Shown: positions 22,312 to 35,160 of the stretch, piece after piece | How the letters are laid out: every line of letters begins with the position of its first letter | Position numbering within the stretch: position 1 is the stretch's first letter | NCBI GenBank assembly: GCA_047495785.1 | Contig: JBLDXI010000013.1 | Span: forward strand, 124,001 to 188,000 | Length of the DNA: 64,000 bases | Source of the DNA: Lepidodermella squamata | Taxonomy: Eukaryota; Gastrotricha | Direction of reading: 5' to 3' | Translations under genes and position numbers: made by a program | Notes under the pieces: model-generated | The model's input: the letters and a program-made list of their open reading frames with translations, nothing else | What the model was told of the DNA's origin: nothing | Database searches by the model: none

Positions 22312-25300
22312 TCAATTACAGAACAGCGTTCCTGAAGTGATTCGATTAGGTTACACGTCGACTCCGATTAGGCTATGAGCCGAAAAAAGGGCGTCACTTT
22401 CCGGCTAAATTTAGCCGGGCGAACTCAATGAGCCTGCGTTTATTACCTCCGGTTGGTGCACGTGATAATTTGCACAGTAGGCGCCTGATTCCTTTGCTCC
22501 ACGTCTAAATATTACCGGCGCCATAAAATTTCGATGAGCACAGTCACAGTTAATAACAATCAAACTTGCTGTCTGTTGACAATAAATAATAATAGAAGCA
22601 AACTATATTACTGCATGTCGGGCACGCGACAATTGGTTGTGAACGAAAGATAGATACAGGAGAGGAAAGATAGGCAGTGTAATCATGTTTGAATAAAACA
22701 AGTCCAACTGTGCCATATTGCAAAAGCAGGGCAACAAAACACTTATGCACGAAGGTGCAAGCGAGATGACAACGATATGAAGATCCGAGTTGATTGGTGT
22801 TATTAAAATTGTTAATTGCGAATAATACGGCAAGCGCACTCGCGGCGCGCTGATGATCACGTTCGAGCCGCGCGCGCGGATTAACTACGGTGAGGTGATT
22901 AGCGGATAAACAAGGCGCGCTAACATACCGTGGGGTGATATAAAATTTAAAAATAACAATATCAACGACGATTATGGGAGTTATCGCAACTCGCTGTCCC
23001 ATGACGGCAGGCGCACTTTTATGACGACGCACGCCCGATCGCTATTACACCTGATTGAGCGAGACGGCTGCTAAGCGTGTTTTTGACAACACGGCCGACA
23101 ATTCAATTAGAGTAAAAGCTTAGCAGCGCGCCGCCGAGCAGGATGATGATGATAATAACTCATCTTTCTCGATAATTATCAGCATCACGATGCTTCTTTA
23201 TTGCCACAGCGGTCGCATACCTTGGCAATTTGCACTTGACAAAAATCGAACACGCGGGATAACCGGGACAAAGCACTGCTATCGCAAGCGAAACAGGAGC
23301 CCGAGAAGGACCCGTCCTCAGAGGCACCAGCATTGCGCTCATCGCTTTATTATGCTTTAATTTTTACTAGCGAAGCAAATGAGCGCAATAAAATGAAATT
23401 GCGATTGATAGTTTTCGATAAAGCGCGTAATTGCTCAGCGATTAGGTACCAGATTAATCATACGCCGTCATCATTCCAGCATGGAGCAATTATGGCAATG
23501 GCAATAATGTCGATACATGCGGACGAATTCAATGACGACAATGATGACGACATCAAAAGCCCGGTTTTTTAGAGCCAGAATCAGTCAGCTGAAAACGAAG
23601 ACACCTTGTGTGCGCTGATTAATGTAGCGAACCAATATCAAAAAAGGAGCTGTAGTCCGAAATGAGCCGTTCGAGTGCGGTATTGCTCCAGCGCGGCGCA
23701 TCTGGTGGCCATATGCGGAGCAAATCACCGCGAGTCGGAAAATAATTTCGGGCGAATAAAAAACGATTTATTTGCCCATAAAAAATAATAGCGAATATAA
23801 TTGCGATTATGATAGAGTCAATAGTAATTTAAAGAAATGAAAATATTGCCGGCGCTTGTACAAAAGGCTTGCACGCACTAAACGCGATCGGGTGAAATCA
23901 TTGCGAATATTGGAAGGGCTTGTTTAATAAATGTGTTGGGCGCCTGCAACAACAACAAGTTACAACTGGGGAAATGGGGGTCAATTAGCGGCGGGCGCCA
24001 CAATACAGGCGCTCGCTTTGCGCGATGGGAGCTCGAGAGTTGCGAAAATAATTCTATGGGGACGACGACAACGACGGCGACGACAGCGGCGGCGCTCGGG
24101 ACCAAAGTGTGGCAGCAGCTGGGATCAAAATTTACGGCAAACACACAGGTGCGACAATTAAGAATGCAATCGGTATTTGCTGTGCGACTGTAACAACCGA
24201 CGTAACACGCCGTGCGGGATATCACTGAACTATAAAAGCAGTGTTTATTGTTATTACAGCCATTCCCCAGGTTGACGGCATGTTTCAACAGCGTGCAATA
24301 ATACAACGCAATGGGTGGCTGTGAGAAATCGATAGGGGAGGGCGGAGAAACAGAGACTGACAGCAGAACGTGACGGCTTCGAAAAGTGAAGTCAAGTACG
24401 CGTAAGTGTAATTGTAATTAGACGGCTAGTGTAGCAGCCATATTGCTTCGGGAATATTGCCTTGCGAATATGAGACAACCGCCCAGACAAAATCGTTCCA
24501 ATTTTTGCTAACAATAAACTGGCACCATTTGTATAACAATAACAATAACCATCATCGTGCACGTAACCGCGTTCGCATCAGTCGTTAACAGGGCGCCACT
24601 ACGTGCTTGCGAATTGACAATATAGGGCGGTGTTTCGCGTTATTAGTTGTTTGGTTTAGAGCTCAAATGTAAACAGGACAAGAGCGAAGAGGTGATGCAA
24701 ATCATCTACGGCAAAATTTAACGATGACGACGGTAGCGACAGTAAAAGTATTAACGCGCGCATACAATGAGGCAGCTGGTTCGGGCTTGGTTCGGGCACT
24801 AATCCAGCGACAGGCGAATTAAGCTGCACTCTCGTCACACATGGTGGTCCTGCTACGTGTGGTCAAGTTAAACTCAACAGTAATTTCGTTTCACTTGGCA
24901 AATGCCGCCTTTCGATTGCGATTCAAACAATAACAACAACAAAGCGAGGATTAAAGCGAGTAATGTCGCCAAATATTCGATTGCAATGTCGGACATTGCG
25001 AATTCAACTGCCCATACAACATTCTCACTGCTATAAAAGACTAATTAGCATTGTGAAAAGTGAAGACCGTATAGGTAATTATGGGCCATGCAAGGTGGTT
25101 TATTTTTATTTACGAAAAAAGTGGTTATAAGGGAAAGATCTAAATGTTCAAGCCTATAGCAATATTGTTGGCTTTGAAAACGTGCAAGGTCGGCGCTCTT
25201 CGGGAAGTATTTGCTCTTCGGGGATTTGCAGCTGGCTTCGGTTTTATCTTGCCAATCCAATTCATCTTCTTTTGTTTTTCAATCAATCCAAGCTTTTGTT

Positions 25301-27691
25301 GACCGACTCTTTTCCAACCACTTGCATTTTTTCAAAAGCTTGGATGGATTTTTACTTTTGCTCGCCCTATTAAACGTAACGGGAAGTGGGCATAACGGGA
25401 AGCGACTTTGTCATCGTGCTCTCGCTGCTTTCAGAATTTCAGACTTATAATTTTTTGTATTCATCCTAAAGCTACAGGTACATATTGACACCCTGTCGAT
25501 TCGAAAACTCTCAAACGTGGGAGGTCGCCAATGAACTCAATGCAAATGCGCCGTTTAACTCGGCGTCGCGATTAACGGGGCGCACAGAGTGAGATTTTGG
25601 AGGGGCCTAATACCCGGCCGCGGAAAACTGTTTTCGCGCATTTATATAGTTTCCACAGTCAACTTCAATAAAAGCTTCAAAATAATGCGATAAAAAATTA
25701 AGGTGGAACAGATGCAGCAGAAAGACAAGTCACGCAACCGGTAAAAAACCCAATCATGCGTGAACAGGCAAAAAACCTTGCGGTCGTGCAGTAGATAGCT
25801 GTATGGACTTGGTAACATGGTGCATCCTTATCTCAATCCCTAGTGAACATAAAAACAATCTGAAAGTTGCCCGTCTATGTTTTAGAACTGCTGCTTATAC
25901 TTTACAGGCTATTATTTTGCTAAGATTTTAGGTCCGTCTCCCTTTACTTCCCTTTACTTCCAAGGCTTCCCATGCATCGTCTTGATTTCTACTAAATTTT
26001 GAGCGACAAATTGCGAATATAAAATTGAACAATGGCATATTTTATTTTGCTCTTACAACTTTCAGGGTCGGTTGTATTTGGAAATGCCGGGGCTAAGGTC
26101 TCAGCTGATACTTGGATATTACCAACATTTAGTCGTCGTATATTTTTTGGATTCCCCATTGGGATCCAACAGCTTCCCGGTGAAAGATCCTGACTGCCGC
26201 TGCTGCATCCAGAAAAACTACCTATAAGCAACAACAAAATAAAAAATAACCTATTGAAACAATTATTAACAAATTCTGGTCAGCACATAATACGTATGTG
26301 TTTCTTCTTCGCACGTCGGCTCAAGTAAAGACACTTATAAATTTTTTGTTAGACCGTGAGTATGGCGTAATATAACGCAAAATTATAAGTCAGTTTCGCT
26401 GACCCTTTCCACCGTTATTGCAGCGCCTCGCCGACAAGTCGATCCTTCGCATTTATAATCCAATAACACCAGGCATTGCGATACCCCATTTTCCACTGGA
26501 TTATCCAAAAGCAAGGAAACACCATTTCACGAAACATATTTATTACAATTTCTCAATAATTCCCATCAAAACATGCAATACAAGTCATCTTCTAACTTCT
26601 TCAACGAGAAGAATCAGGTAACGAGATAGAACAAGAAGCGCGCTGTACATACATTTCACTGGCAAAATCGCTTTCAATGTAGAAGCCAACAATAACAGCA
26701 TGTATCTTCAAATTTTCTACTGAATAAATTACTCATAAGACTGAATAGGTGGCGGCTGACGACCCACCACTATGATTGTAACTAGCATCTTGGGGAAATT
26801 TTTGCTTCGTACCGCGGTCAATATTCTACCATAAAAGATGACAGGTCAACCAGCCAAAGCTACCTGAATTTCTATTCGGCGTTAATTGGCTGGCGCCGTA
26901 TCTCGAATAGTGATAAGGAATATCAAGTTTAGGCGCAAACAAGAAGTCATCACACAAAGAGAGAAGCTATCACCGTCAAACGTTCTTCCAATGAATACAT
27001 GAACGCTAATTGTAATAATATGCCCATTTCTGTAGCACTATAGAAGAATATAATCTTGTTCATATAGATTCATTCAAATAGTACAAGCAATAGAATATCC
27101 TCGTCGACATTCCATAACTGACTTTTCGACTTGGCTCATCTTCAGATGCAAAGGTTCAATTAGCAACATTAGTTATTTTGGAAGAACAAAAATTTTTTAA
27201 TTAGAGAGTAATGGCCTCCCATATAACTGACAACGGTCGAGGTGAACGTATTCACACATCGCCTCATGACAGTCTCGAGAAATAACTTTATAACATTAGA
27301 CTAATTGCACTGGCATTTCGGCAAAGTCAACTATAACTTATCTAATTTTTTTCATGACAAATGACGGCGCTGACACGCTATCATCATCTGTTATCAATGT
27401 AAAAAACGAAGATCAACAAAAACATAACGTAACGAAATATAATTCAGCTGCACGCCGAACTTTTGTCAGCCTGTAGTGAATCAATCTTTTCTATAAGCTT
27501 CGAAACAAAACCAATTTTTGTGGAAAAATGAAATTCTTCAATAAATTGAAGGAGGTTAGAACAAAAGTAAAATAATATTTCTCCTCAGCAAAACATGCTG
27601 ATCGAAGTTGTTGCCAAGGCCAGTTTCCAGATCCAAGAGCCATTTTGCAACAATCACGTAAAATCTGATATGTTTGTAAAACGCATCCATA
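22312..27691. promoter_or_regulatory. large gene-free region upstream of the caudal gene, likely cis-regulatory
   Basis: About 5.4 kb without a supported exon, lying 5' of the caudal gene and 3' of casein kinase 1 alpha. The octamer TTGCGAAT occurs in one orientation at about 22816, 23901, 24472, 24607, 24996 and 26011. Caudal-like ATAAA or TTTAT words cluster around 23755-23800. Developmental homeobox genes commonly have long regulatory flanks, so an enhancer role is a reasonable inference, but nothing here proves it. The 5' exon(s) of the caudal mRNA could also lie in this interval. Confidence 0.4.
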
Positions 27692-29227
27692 TCATGCCCT
27701 CGTCGATGGATTTTGATCGAGAACCGCATTTAGTGACATACTCGCCCCGGCCATGCCTGTCGCTGACGCAGCACCGGTTACAGCTGCTGTACCGTTACCG
27801 CCCCCACCGCCTGTCGATGTTTGATTGTTTCCAGTTGCAGCGCCGCCACCGACAGGAGGTAGCACTGGAGTGCCAGTGCCAGCTGATGCTCCCACGCTGG
27901 TATTAGGTGCTTTTTGCTTGAGCAATGTCCTGAAAACAAAAATGGCAACTGAGGATTACACCATATTCTCCACAGTTATACTCACCAGTCGAAACAATAA
28001 TCATACTGAAAATTGAGAGTTCGAAAGAGAATCCTGAACAATTGGCGCAAATACCTGAAAAATATTGATAATTACAAAAGTTAAAGACTATACACTTATC
28101 TTACATGTAGTCTGGTGGTTCATCAAATCGAAGACCTCGACAATAGTTTAGATACATAGCGAATTCCGCGGGAAAGCCGCGACATAGAACCTGTTGATTC
28201 ATCGGTAAAGGTTATTGAAATCTAGAGGAATAATAAATGAGCTAATAGCAAACCTCGACTGGCGTAGCCATTTTCTTTTCGCTGATTCGCTCGTATTTCT
28301 GCTTCTTGGTAGCTGCTTTTAATCCTTGCCATGGTAGGGATCCTCGATTGAAGTAGATTAATACGTAGCCGAGAGATTCCATGTCGTCCCTTCTACTTTG
28401 CTCAATGCCGAGGTGAGCATTGATTGAGGCATATCGGGCAGTTCCTGCGACAAACGCGGATAGAAATGATACCAGTTAACTTTCAGCAATGTTACCTGTT
28501 AGATTTTTGTCTTCTCGATAAGGTATGTGTTGGCGAGTTCGACTGTCGCGATATTTTTTGGCAAGGCCGAAATCGATAATAAAGACTTTGTTGCAATGAC
28601 GACCGATGCCCATGAGGAAGTTATCAGGCTTGATATCCCTGAATATACCCGGAGAAAACTCATTACCTTAATTGAAAAAAATTAGAAGCATACCTGTGAA
28701 TGAAGTTCCGATTATGTACGTATTCGATGCGGCTGATCATTTGATCCGCAAGCATCAAAACTGTTTTCATGGTAAACCTACGCGAGCAGAAGTTGAAGAG
28801 ATCCTACACACATTGGCTGTTAATCCGATTGTCACAAGTCAAGTTCAACAAACCTCTAAACTGGGTCCCAACAGATCCATCACAAGGACATTATATTCTC
28901 GCTCTTGACCGAACCAACGGATGTGAGGTATACCGACTCCGCCTTGTAGCAATCTTACCGCGGAAATATTTTAAATTGCTTATAAAACGTGTCCCTTTCT
29001 CATTGAAGCCGAGCATACCTGTATAATTTGCTTTCATAAAGCAGCTGCGGATGACGAGCCCTTTGCGATTCGATTTTCACCGCTACTTCTTCGCCATTCA
29101 AAATGTTGATGCCAAGAAATATATCACCGAAGGAGCCACTTCCTATTTTCCTGACGAGTCTATATTTGCCCCCGACAGTGAAGTCCATTCTAGAGAGCGC
29201 TCGATCGTTCAAGCGTTCTCCCTCCAT
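27692..29227 (-). CDS. CSNK1A1: casein kinase 1 alpha
   Basis: Ser/Thr kinase of the CK1 alpha class, which primes beta-catenin for destruction in Wnt signalling and acts on many other targets. Eight exons (29227-29019, 28953-28854, 28803-28694, 28638-28496, 28444-28254, 28190-28105, 28054-27986, 27929-27692) give 381 residues. Visible features are the Gly loop [32 protein letters not shown], catalytic [39 protein letters not shown], the CK1 SIN signature in [20 protein letters not shown], and FDWTLLKQKA at the end of the kinase fold. The nuclear L-insert of some vertebrate isoforms is absent. The last exon adds a Gly/Ala/Thr-rich tail. A probable 5' UTR acceptor lies at about 29239. CK1 alpha is favoured over delta/epsilon by the [20 protein letters not shown] segment and the short tail. 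Confidence 0.95.
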
Positions 29228-29239
29228 CTTGACTAAGAT

Positions 29240-31360
29240 CTATAAAAAGCCAATTTACAGTTTGATGAAAAATTTAGACTGAGAGTTGAATAAAGAGACG
29301 AAGTAAGTGCATGGCGATTGGTAATGGTATTTGTTAGCGCATACTCAGAGCTTAGGGATCTCAATTCTCTCATTCGAAGCTGAAATTCCAGTCAGAAGGG
29401 TCAGTGAGTGTCCGTTAGACCTCAAGAGCAAAAGAGACCAATATAACAACAAGAGGTTCGACTTCCTTTTGATCCCTTCACCCGGTGGCTTCTACGGAAG
29501 ACAAATTCGGGCGGCCGTTGGGGTATAATGTAGATGCATATGTGCTGACACTTACAAACGCGGTGGACCGCTCAGCTCGAAAATGCATTGCAATCGTCGG
29601 TTGTGGAATTGGAATTCAACTTGGATCCAACTCTCTGGTGGGCGTGATCAAAATTCCGACTAAAAAGCGTAATCAGCCTACCAACCCCTGAACTTCACAT
29701 TTAACTGCCAGTCAAGTCCAACCTGGAAAATTTAAGGGGTCCCAGTTAAAAAATGTAGAATTGGCATAAAACCCAGGAAGCGGAGAGAAAATACGGACCT
29801 TTCACATTTTCGTGATATGCGAAATCAGGCACTCAAGACTCAAGTCGACTGAGATTCTTTGGGGTTTTACTTGCTATGCGTTTCATTAAACCAGCGCAGC
29901 TGTCTAGGCAACAATAAACCATCACTAACATGCATTTAACAAAGGGAAATACTGACCAAAGGTCAAACCCAAAAGCAAATATCCACAATGGAGCTAATAT
30001 GCTCACGAGTTGCAAAATCAAAACTCCCCGCCGATACAGAAATCAACGAAAGAACAGTAGGATATATATCATCTTGTATCGTACATCTCACCTAAAATGA
30101 ATTTCACTGATGGCTACGAAAGAGTTTGATGAGTAAAATAACAGTTACACGACTGCTTGATTATTTACATCGTTGCGTTCCACATTTTGCATAAGCTTTT
30201 ATGTAAGTATGGGTCGCTCAAGTAGGCTAAATAAGTATTAAGTATAAGGTGATATACGAGGTGAGATGTTACGAAACCTTCGACTGGGATTATCAAAAAA
30301 ATTCACCCTCAGCGTTCAGCGTTGAGTATTGTGCAGTTCATATATGAAGAATGCCAAGGTTGTAAAAAAAAATCATTCATGGAGAAGAACTGAAGGTTTC
30401 AATTTCAACCCTAAGAAAGCAGTAAGCCGATAGCATTGATGATGTATTGATCATTAACGATCATTGATGAACATGACGCCATCCGAGGGTCGTCCGTCGT
30501 CCGTTAGGCTACTGCTAACCTGAGACATGAGACGCTCTGCGACCGATTGTGAGGTAGAAGACTTCGCATCGCGTCCTTGCCTCCCTTCTTTATCCGACAA
30601 AAAAATTACAGCTCAAAGAAAAAGTACTGCATTAATCAATTTAACCCATAGAAAATATTTTTTATAGCACGTTGAAAAAGTGGTTCAAATATGACTGCAG
30701 TTTCCATGGAAGCAGTGAATGACGCTGTCAGCTTGAGGCCCGCACCACTTCTATGGTTTGAGGGCCCCACAGAGGTGTAGACATGTCGAGGTGAAGGCAT
30801 GTGATATGGAGACTAACAAATTTTGAAACGAGCATAATCGACGAATAATTGTAAATGCTTGTTGGTTAAATGTGGCACCGATTTGCATTCACGCATAAGC
30901 TACCAACCTTCCGCATGTCTCTTTACATATTGTAACCTGTAACCTGGATACCTATGTACAATCTGCTACAAATGATGAATTACGTTGGAATGGCCAGGGT
31001 AGACAATAAGGCTTCGGTTTTTTTACGTAAGCCAACTCGATGAAAGGCGAACTAATTTTTTAATCGTGCAGCACGCATAAATAATTACGATGGTCAATAA
31101 TTAGGAAACCGCATCTCAAAATTCGCCAGTGATAAAAAATACCTACCTGAACTCTTTTTTGAAAGTTTTTTGATATCCATGGCATATTTAGAAAAGTGCA
31201 CACAAATCCGATATTCCTAACGATTCAGTGTGATTTTGGCCTCCCAAGTCAAAAAGTGGGCGAAACAAATCGCAAAGAAAAACGAAATCAACGAATAAAT
31301 TGATCCACCTGTTAACACCGCCACGCTACCTACCTGTCAATATGACTTGAACGCTGATTC
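29240..31360. other. non-coding intergenic sequence
   Basis: About 2.1 kb upstream of casein kinase 1 alpha with no exon I can support. It includes a run of TTGATGA-like words with local inverted symmetry near 30435-30470. The few open frames here lack splice context, family motifs or coding bias. Confidence 0.45.
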
Positions 31361-31381
31361 ATCATCAGCACTCAGCAGCCA

Positions 31382-31620
31382 ATTCAGTTACTAGGAGTTC
31401 AAGTCGACAACCGCCCCAGTTTCGAAGAACACGCACTCCTGGTACATGCCAAGTCCCGTAGCGGGTCTTTCGCCCTCCGACTAGCGGACCTGAACGGATC
31501 CTATAGTTAGATCCTAGAACAAGAAGCAAGAAGCTATCTAGAACAGCCTTTAGGACTCGCGGCTCAGCTACTGCGACGTAATACTCAGTGTTGTCAAATG
31601 CAATGCCATCCGAGCGCTAA
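31382..31620 (+). pseudogene. degraded non-LTR retrotransposon reverse-transcriptase fragment
   Basis: A frame at 31382-31510 reads LLGVQVDNRPSFEEHALL and then a stop. This matches the post-catalytic segment of jockey/CR1-type LINE reverse transcriptases (consensus like LGV-x-D-x-x-L-x-F-x-x-H). Further RT-like sequence continues after the stop (ARSYLEQPLGLAAQLLRR). No intact ORF, promoter or target-site duplication is visible, so this is a dead fragment. Confidence 0.55.
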
Positions 31621-32272
31621 TGATGAATGATCACCCGTGCCGTCGGCGATCTACGCCGCCACTCATTTCACTCTCGCTGGAAGAATTCCGGTAATAGGCA
31701 GCCTGTTTTTCAGTTGAGTTTGTTTTCAGCCCCTGACGCACTTGTTAGCCTTGTCCTGGGTTGTTGTTACGGTTGTTAGGTACCGACAAGCTCCCGTAAG
31801 AGACGGGAGTGATGGTCTACATGGTGCCCTACTCTTTCGAATTCACTTCGAGTGTAATGGGGGTCGCGAGAATCACGGTGAAAAATACCATTTCTCGAAA
31901 AATTCCAATTCTCCATTGAGACAACATCAATGATCCTGGTAATGTGACGCCTTCATCTTCATTTTAAAACTCCGAAACCCCTTTTTCAATCCTGTTCCAC
32001 AATTGCTGCTGTCCTTGGTTAAGGCGGAGTCGCTGCTGAAACATGGGCCATTTTGTGGCTACCCCGAAGGTAATATCTTCACAAGTGAATGAACGACTGT
32101 GGCAATTAAATCAAATAAGTATTGTGGGTTGTTTTATTATCAATCTGTTGGAATAGTAATGTTTTCATCGCTATATTTTCATTCGAATAAGACAATAAGC
32201 TTCGGCATTTCAAAAATCAAAACAAGACAACAAATCAATCAACAAGTTCCATTACTTGTCAGAATAAAGCTC
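31621..32272. other. intergenic sequence 3' of APRT
   Basis: No coding exon is supported. On the minus strand a polyadenylation hexamer (TTTATT on the plus strand at 32133-32138) lies about 140 bp after the APRT stop and could serve that transcript. Confidence 0.45.
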
Positions 32273-33511
32273 TTAATCGTCAAATTTGAACAGCGATAAA
32301 ACTGGAGCTTCTTTCTCCACTCTTTCTCGACCTCCCAAATATGTGAGCTCGATGACAACCAAGCAGGCGACAATTTTACCGCCAAGCGACGCCACAAGTT
32401 TCGATGAAGCTTCGAGGGTTCCTAAACACAAATAAATAAAACACAATTGATGATAGCGGATTAAAAATTCACCCCCGGTTGCCAGCAAATCGTCAACAAT
32501 TAAAACCTTAGCACCGTGCTTCATTGCATCTTTCTGTATCTCAATTTCATCCTATAAGACATCCAAAGAAAGCGTAAGTATAGCGACATTTTTTGTTAAT
32601 TACCTTCCTGTACTCAAGCTCATAAGCCAAGGTTTGAACCTCTCCCGGTAGTTTGCCCTTTTTCCGTACTGGAGCGAATGCCGCACCAAGTTCCAATGCA
32701 AGCATAGGACCGAACAGGAAACCTCGCGCGTCGAGACCCACTACTACATCAATTTTGGATCCGTTGGTGTACGAAGTGACAAGCTTCATAAGCTGCGAAA
32801 CCAAAAGACGCACGTTATCCGGGGATTGAAACAGCGGAAATACATCCCTATTTGGTGGAAAAAATTCGGAAATAGACCCTACATAATTTATCATCGCGTC
32901 AAGATTGCATGCTGATTCCAGAAATCTCATTTACGAGCATCAGTTTGTTTGAATCTGCTTTCAAATAAGTAATGATCCCATGGAGAAATTGATTACTTTG
33001 CCTTCGAATATTCGACGATAACATATTTACTCAATCGAATTCGCCATTAAAAACCCAAAATGCATCAGACGATTTGCGAAATATATTCGATGATTAAAAA
33101 TTCGTCGCATGTAAAATAAAAGCTATCCAAATGCTGCCAAGCTGCCTTTAGACATTGTTAATGGTTCTTTAGCTAATTTTAAGTTGTTTGTTGATAATTT
33201 GGATAATATTCCTTGTGATAATAATAATGGCTAATAATCCTTGTGATTGATTGCAAGCCGGTCTAAAATAAAATAAAATAAAATAAATGACCTATTTCCA
33301 TTCAGCAATTGCCGTAACTTATTGCCAATATAAGAGCAATGACAAATGCAGATCATTTCTGACATAGCTTATGCGGTCACGGAATATTACGCATGCTACG
33401 TATGTCGGGTGTACAAAAATCACAATGGTTGTCTTACCTGAATTGTACTCCAGGTTTTGGAAAATCTTTCACCAGTCGAATTTGGCTCTTCAGCTTTTCC
33501 TTGTCATCCAT
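32273..33511 (-). CDS. APRT: adenine phosphoribosyltransferase
   Basis: Purine-salvage enzyme that makes AMP and pyrophosphate from adenine and PRPP in the cytosol. Exons 33511-33438, 32847-32604, 32551-32473 and 32421-32273 join in phase to 181 residues, the normal length for the family (about 180). Visible motifs: [15 protein letters not shown] at the N-terminus, [28 protein letters not shown], and the PRPP-binding loop [13 protein letters not shown]. The C-terminus keeps [14 protein letters not shown]. The first intron is about 590 bp, long for this window. An alternative start within exon 2 is unlikely because it would remove the conserved N-terminal segment. Confidence 0.95.
33265..33287 (+). 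repeat. TAAAA pentanucleotide microsatellite in APRT intron 1
   Basis: About five tandem AAAAT/TAAAA units, inside the first APRT intron. Confidence 0.7.
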
Positions 33512-34139
33512 ATTATATTGCAAGAGAAAATATACTTAAATGCTAAATAAATTAATGCCATCGTACAACATTAGCTAAGGTACAAATCAAGCTTGCAAAA
33601 CGAGCGCTGGCATAAATCCTCACAGCAACAAATCGTTGGTGTGTGGGATTTTAACGTTACCCGTCTTCCAGAATTTTTTACAGGTAATGAACAAGAAAGG
33701 TGATTCTTTAGTGTAGAATGTCTAAATTTCAAATAATCAATGAATAAATAATGAAATCAAGAATTGGGTGCTTCTGTTTTACTGCATACTATATTCTCAG
33801 AACTGAAAGAAGTAAGAAAGAAAGTGGTTGATTGGGTTACAGGTTTGATACAGGTTTGTTTCCGCGTTGCCCTATCTCGAATGACGCCTAGCCTTGAATA
33901 GAAGCGCACTTTTTTTTTTAGCAAATGCTGTTATTGGTTTAGGAGAGCGGTGGCATCCAACGAGTACGTTTGTTCGGCATTACCTAAGCCTTATTCTGTG
34001 CTGATTGATAAGCCTATGGAAAATACCTGGTAAATTGCGCTAGGTTGCAACGAACAGCGATGTCGGCGTACGGCGTACGCAACGATGACAGCTAACAGCA
34101 AACGAGACACGAGACTAGAACTATTATAGATTTTGATTC

Positions 34140-35160
34140 TGGCGTGAAGGGGCAGGCGATTCTGGCTTGTAATGCAAAGAGAGTAAGAGTCGCTTTTCAT
34201 AATTGTTCACAGCTTGAGCTTCGAGGACCAATCTTATTTCTACTCTACGTATTCGATCTTCCAGCTGCAGCGGAGCACGCTGTACTCTATCAATTTACTG
34301 ATGATGTCGCCGTGGCTGTTCCCGGCAAATCCGTTGACGAGCTTCAGACGAAGACTCAAGACACAGCGAGATCTAGACGTCGTCGATCGCTAGATGAGAG
34401 CAAACCGTCTGGCGCTAGCTGCAAATAAAAGCCAAGTGATAACGTTCGAGTACCTATCTCAGTCTCTCTAAACGGCAACAAATTAAAGCAGTCACTGAGC
34501 TAAATATCTCGGCCTCTAAATTGATTCCAAACTGACATGAATTGTGCATATCGAGAAAATTGCAAATCGTGATTCGTGGCGCAATATTCAATTTTATCAA
34601 CTGCGTCGGTGGTTGATTCGGCGTCAACTTCGAGGTGTCCACTGCGCTGTTCAGCAATATTTCGATCGAGGAGACAAAGTCTGGAGTACGACGACCAAAG
34701 AAAATCTGGACAGGCTCCAGCGACTTCAAAATCGCGCTTGCAAGGTAATCTGTGGCGTCCGCCTTCGTGACAAACGTCGAAGCGAAACATTGCGGTCTGC
34801 TCTAAACCTCGAGGATCTTGCCACTCGCCGTAAAGGCGATACTCAAAGTCTGTCGAACAGCAATAAGGCTGGTCACAAAGTTGCTGGGAATTTCGAATCA
34901 AGCTCTTCAACACATGAAGCTCCATCGCTCCCTGGCGGTCGCACCTCAACCGGACAGCTACGAGTCAGCTATGAAGCTGCTGCTCTTATCAGAGGTCAAC
35001 ATGGCCTGATAGACGCCAGAAAAATGACAAAAACTTTCGTTCGCGGTGCTTTTTGAATTTTTGGTGTTTGGTGATACATTGATATTTCTGTGCTTTTTGT
35101 ATACTATAGTTTTCAGTTGTTATCATAAAATCCCGCTAAATGAATGAATGAATAAACTAG
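34140..35160 (+). pseudogene. dead LINE (jockey/CR1-like) reverse-transcriptase remnant
   Basis: RT sequence is spread over shifted frames. Around 34205-34330 it reads LRGPILFLLYVFDLPAAAEH and FTDDVAVAV, the latter the degraded F/Y-x-DD catalytic box. Near 34500 the conserved YLGL-x-IDSKLT segment is interrupted by two stop codons. Around 34680-34830 it reads NLDRLQRLQNRACKVICG and LRSALNLEDLATRRK, the end of a LINE RT domain. The region ends with TGAA repeats near 35139-35155, a tail type common for CR1-like LINEs. The frameshifts and stops show it is inactive. It is flanked by long non-coding DNA and probably inserted there. Confidence 0.7.

Noticed and set aside
29485-29691. 68-codon plus-strand frame beginning MASTEDKFGRPLG
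   Set aside because: It has a mildly protein-like composition but no splice context or recognised motif, and it sits in otherwise non-coding DNA; not enough to call a gene.
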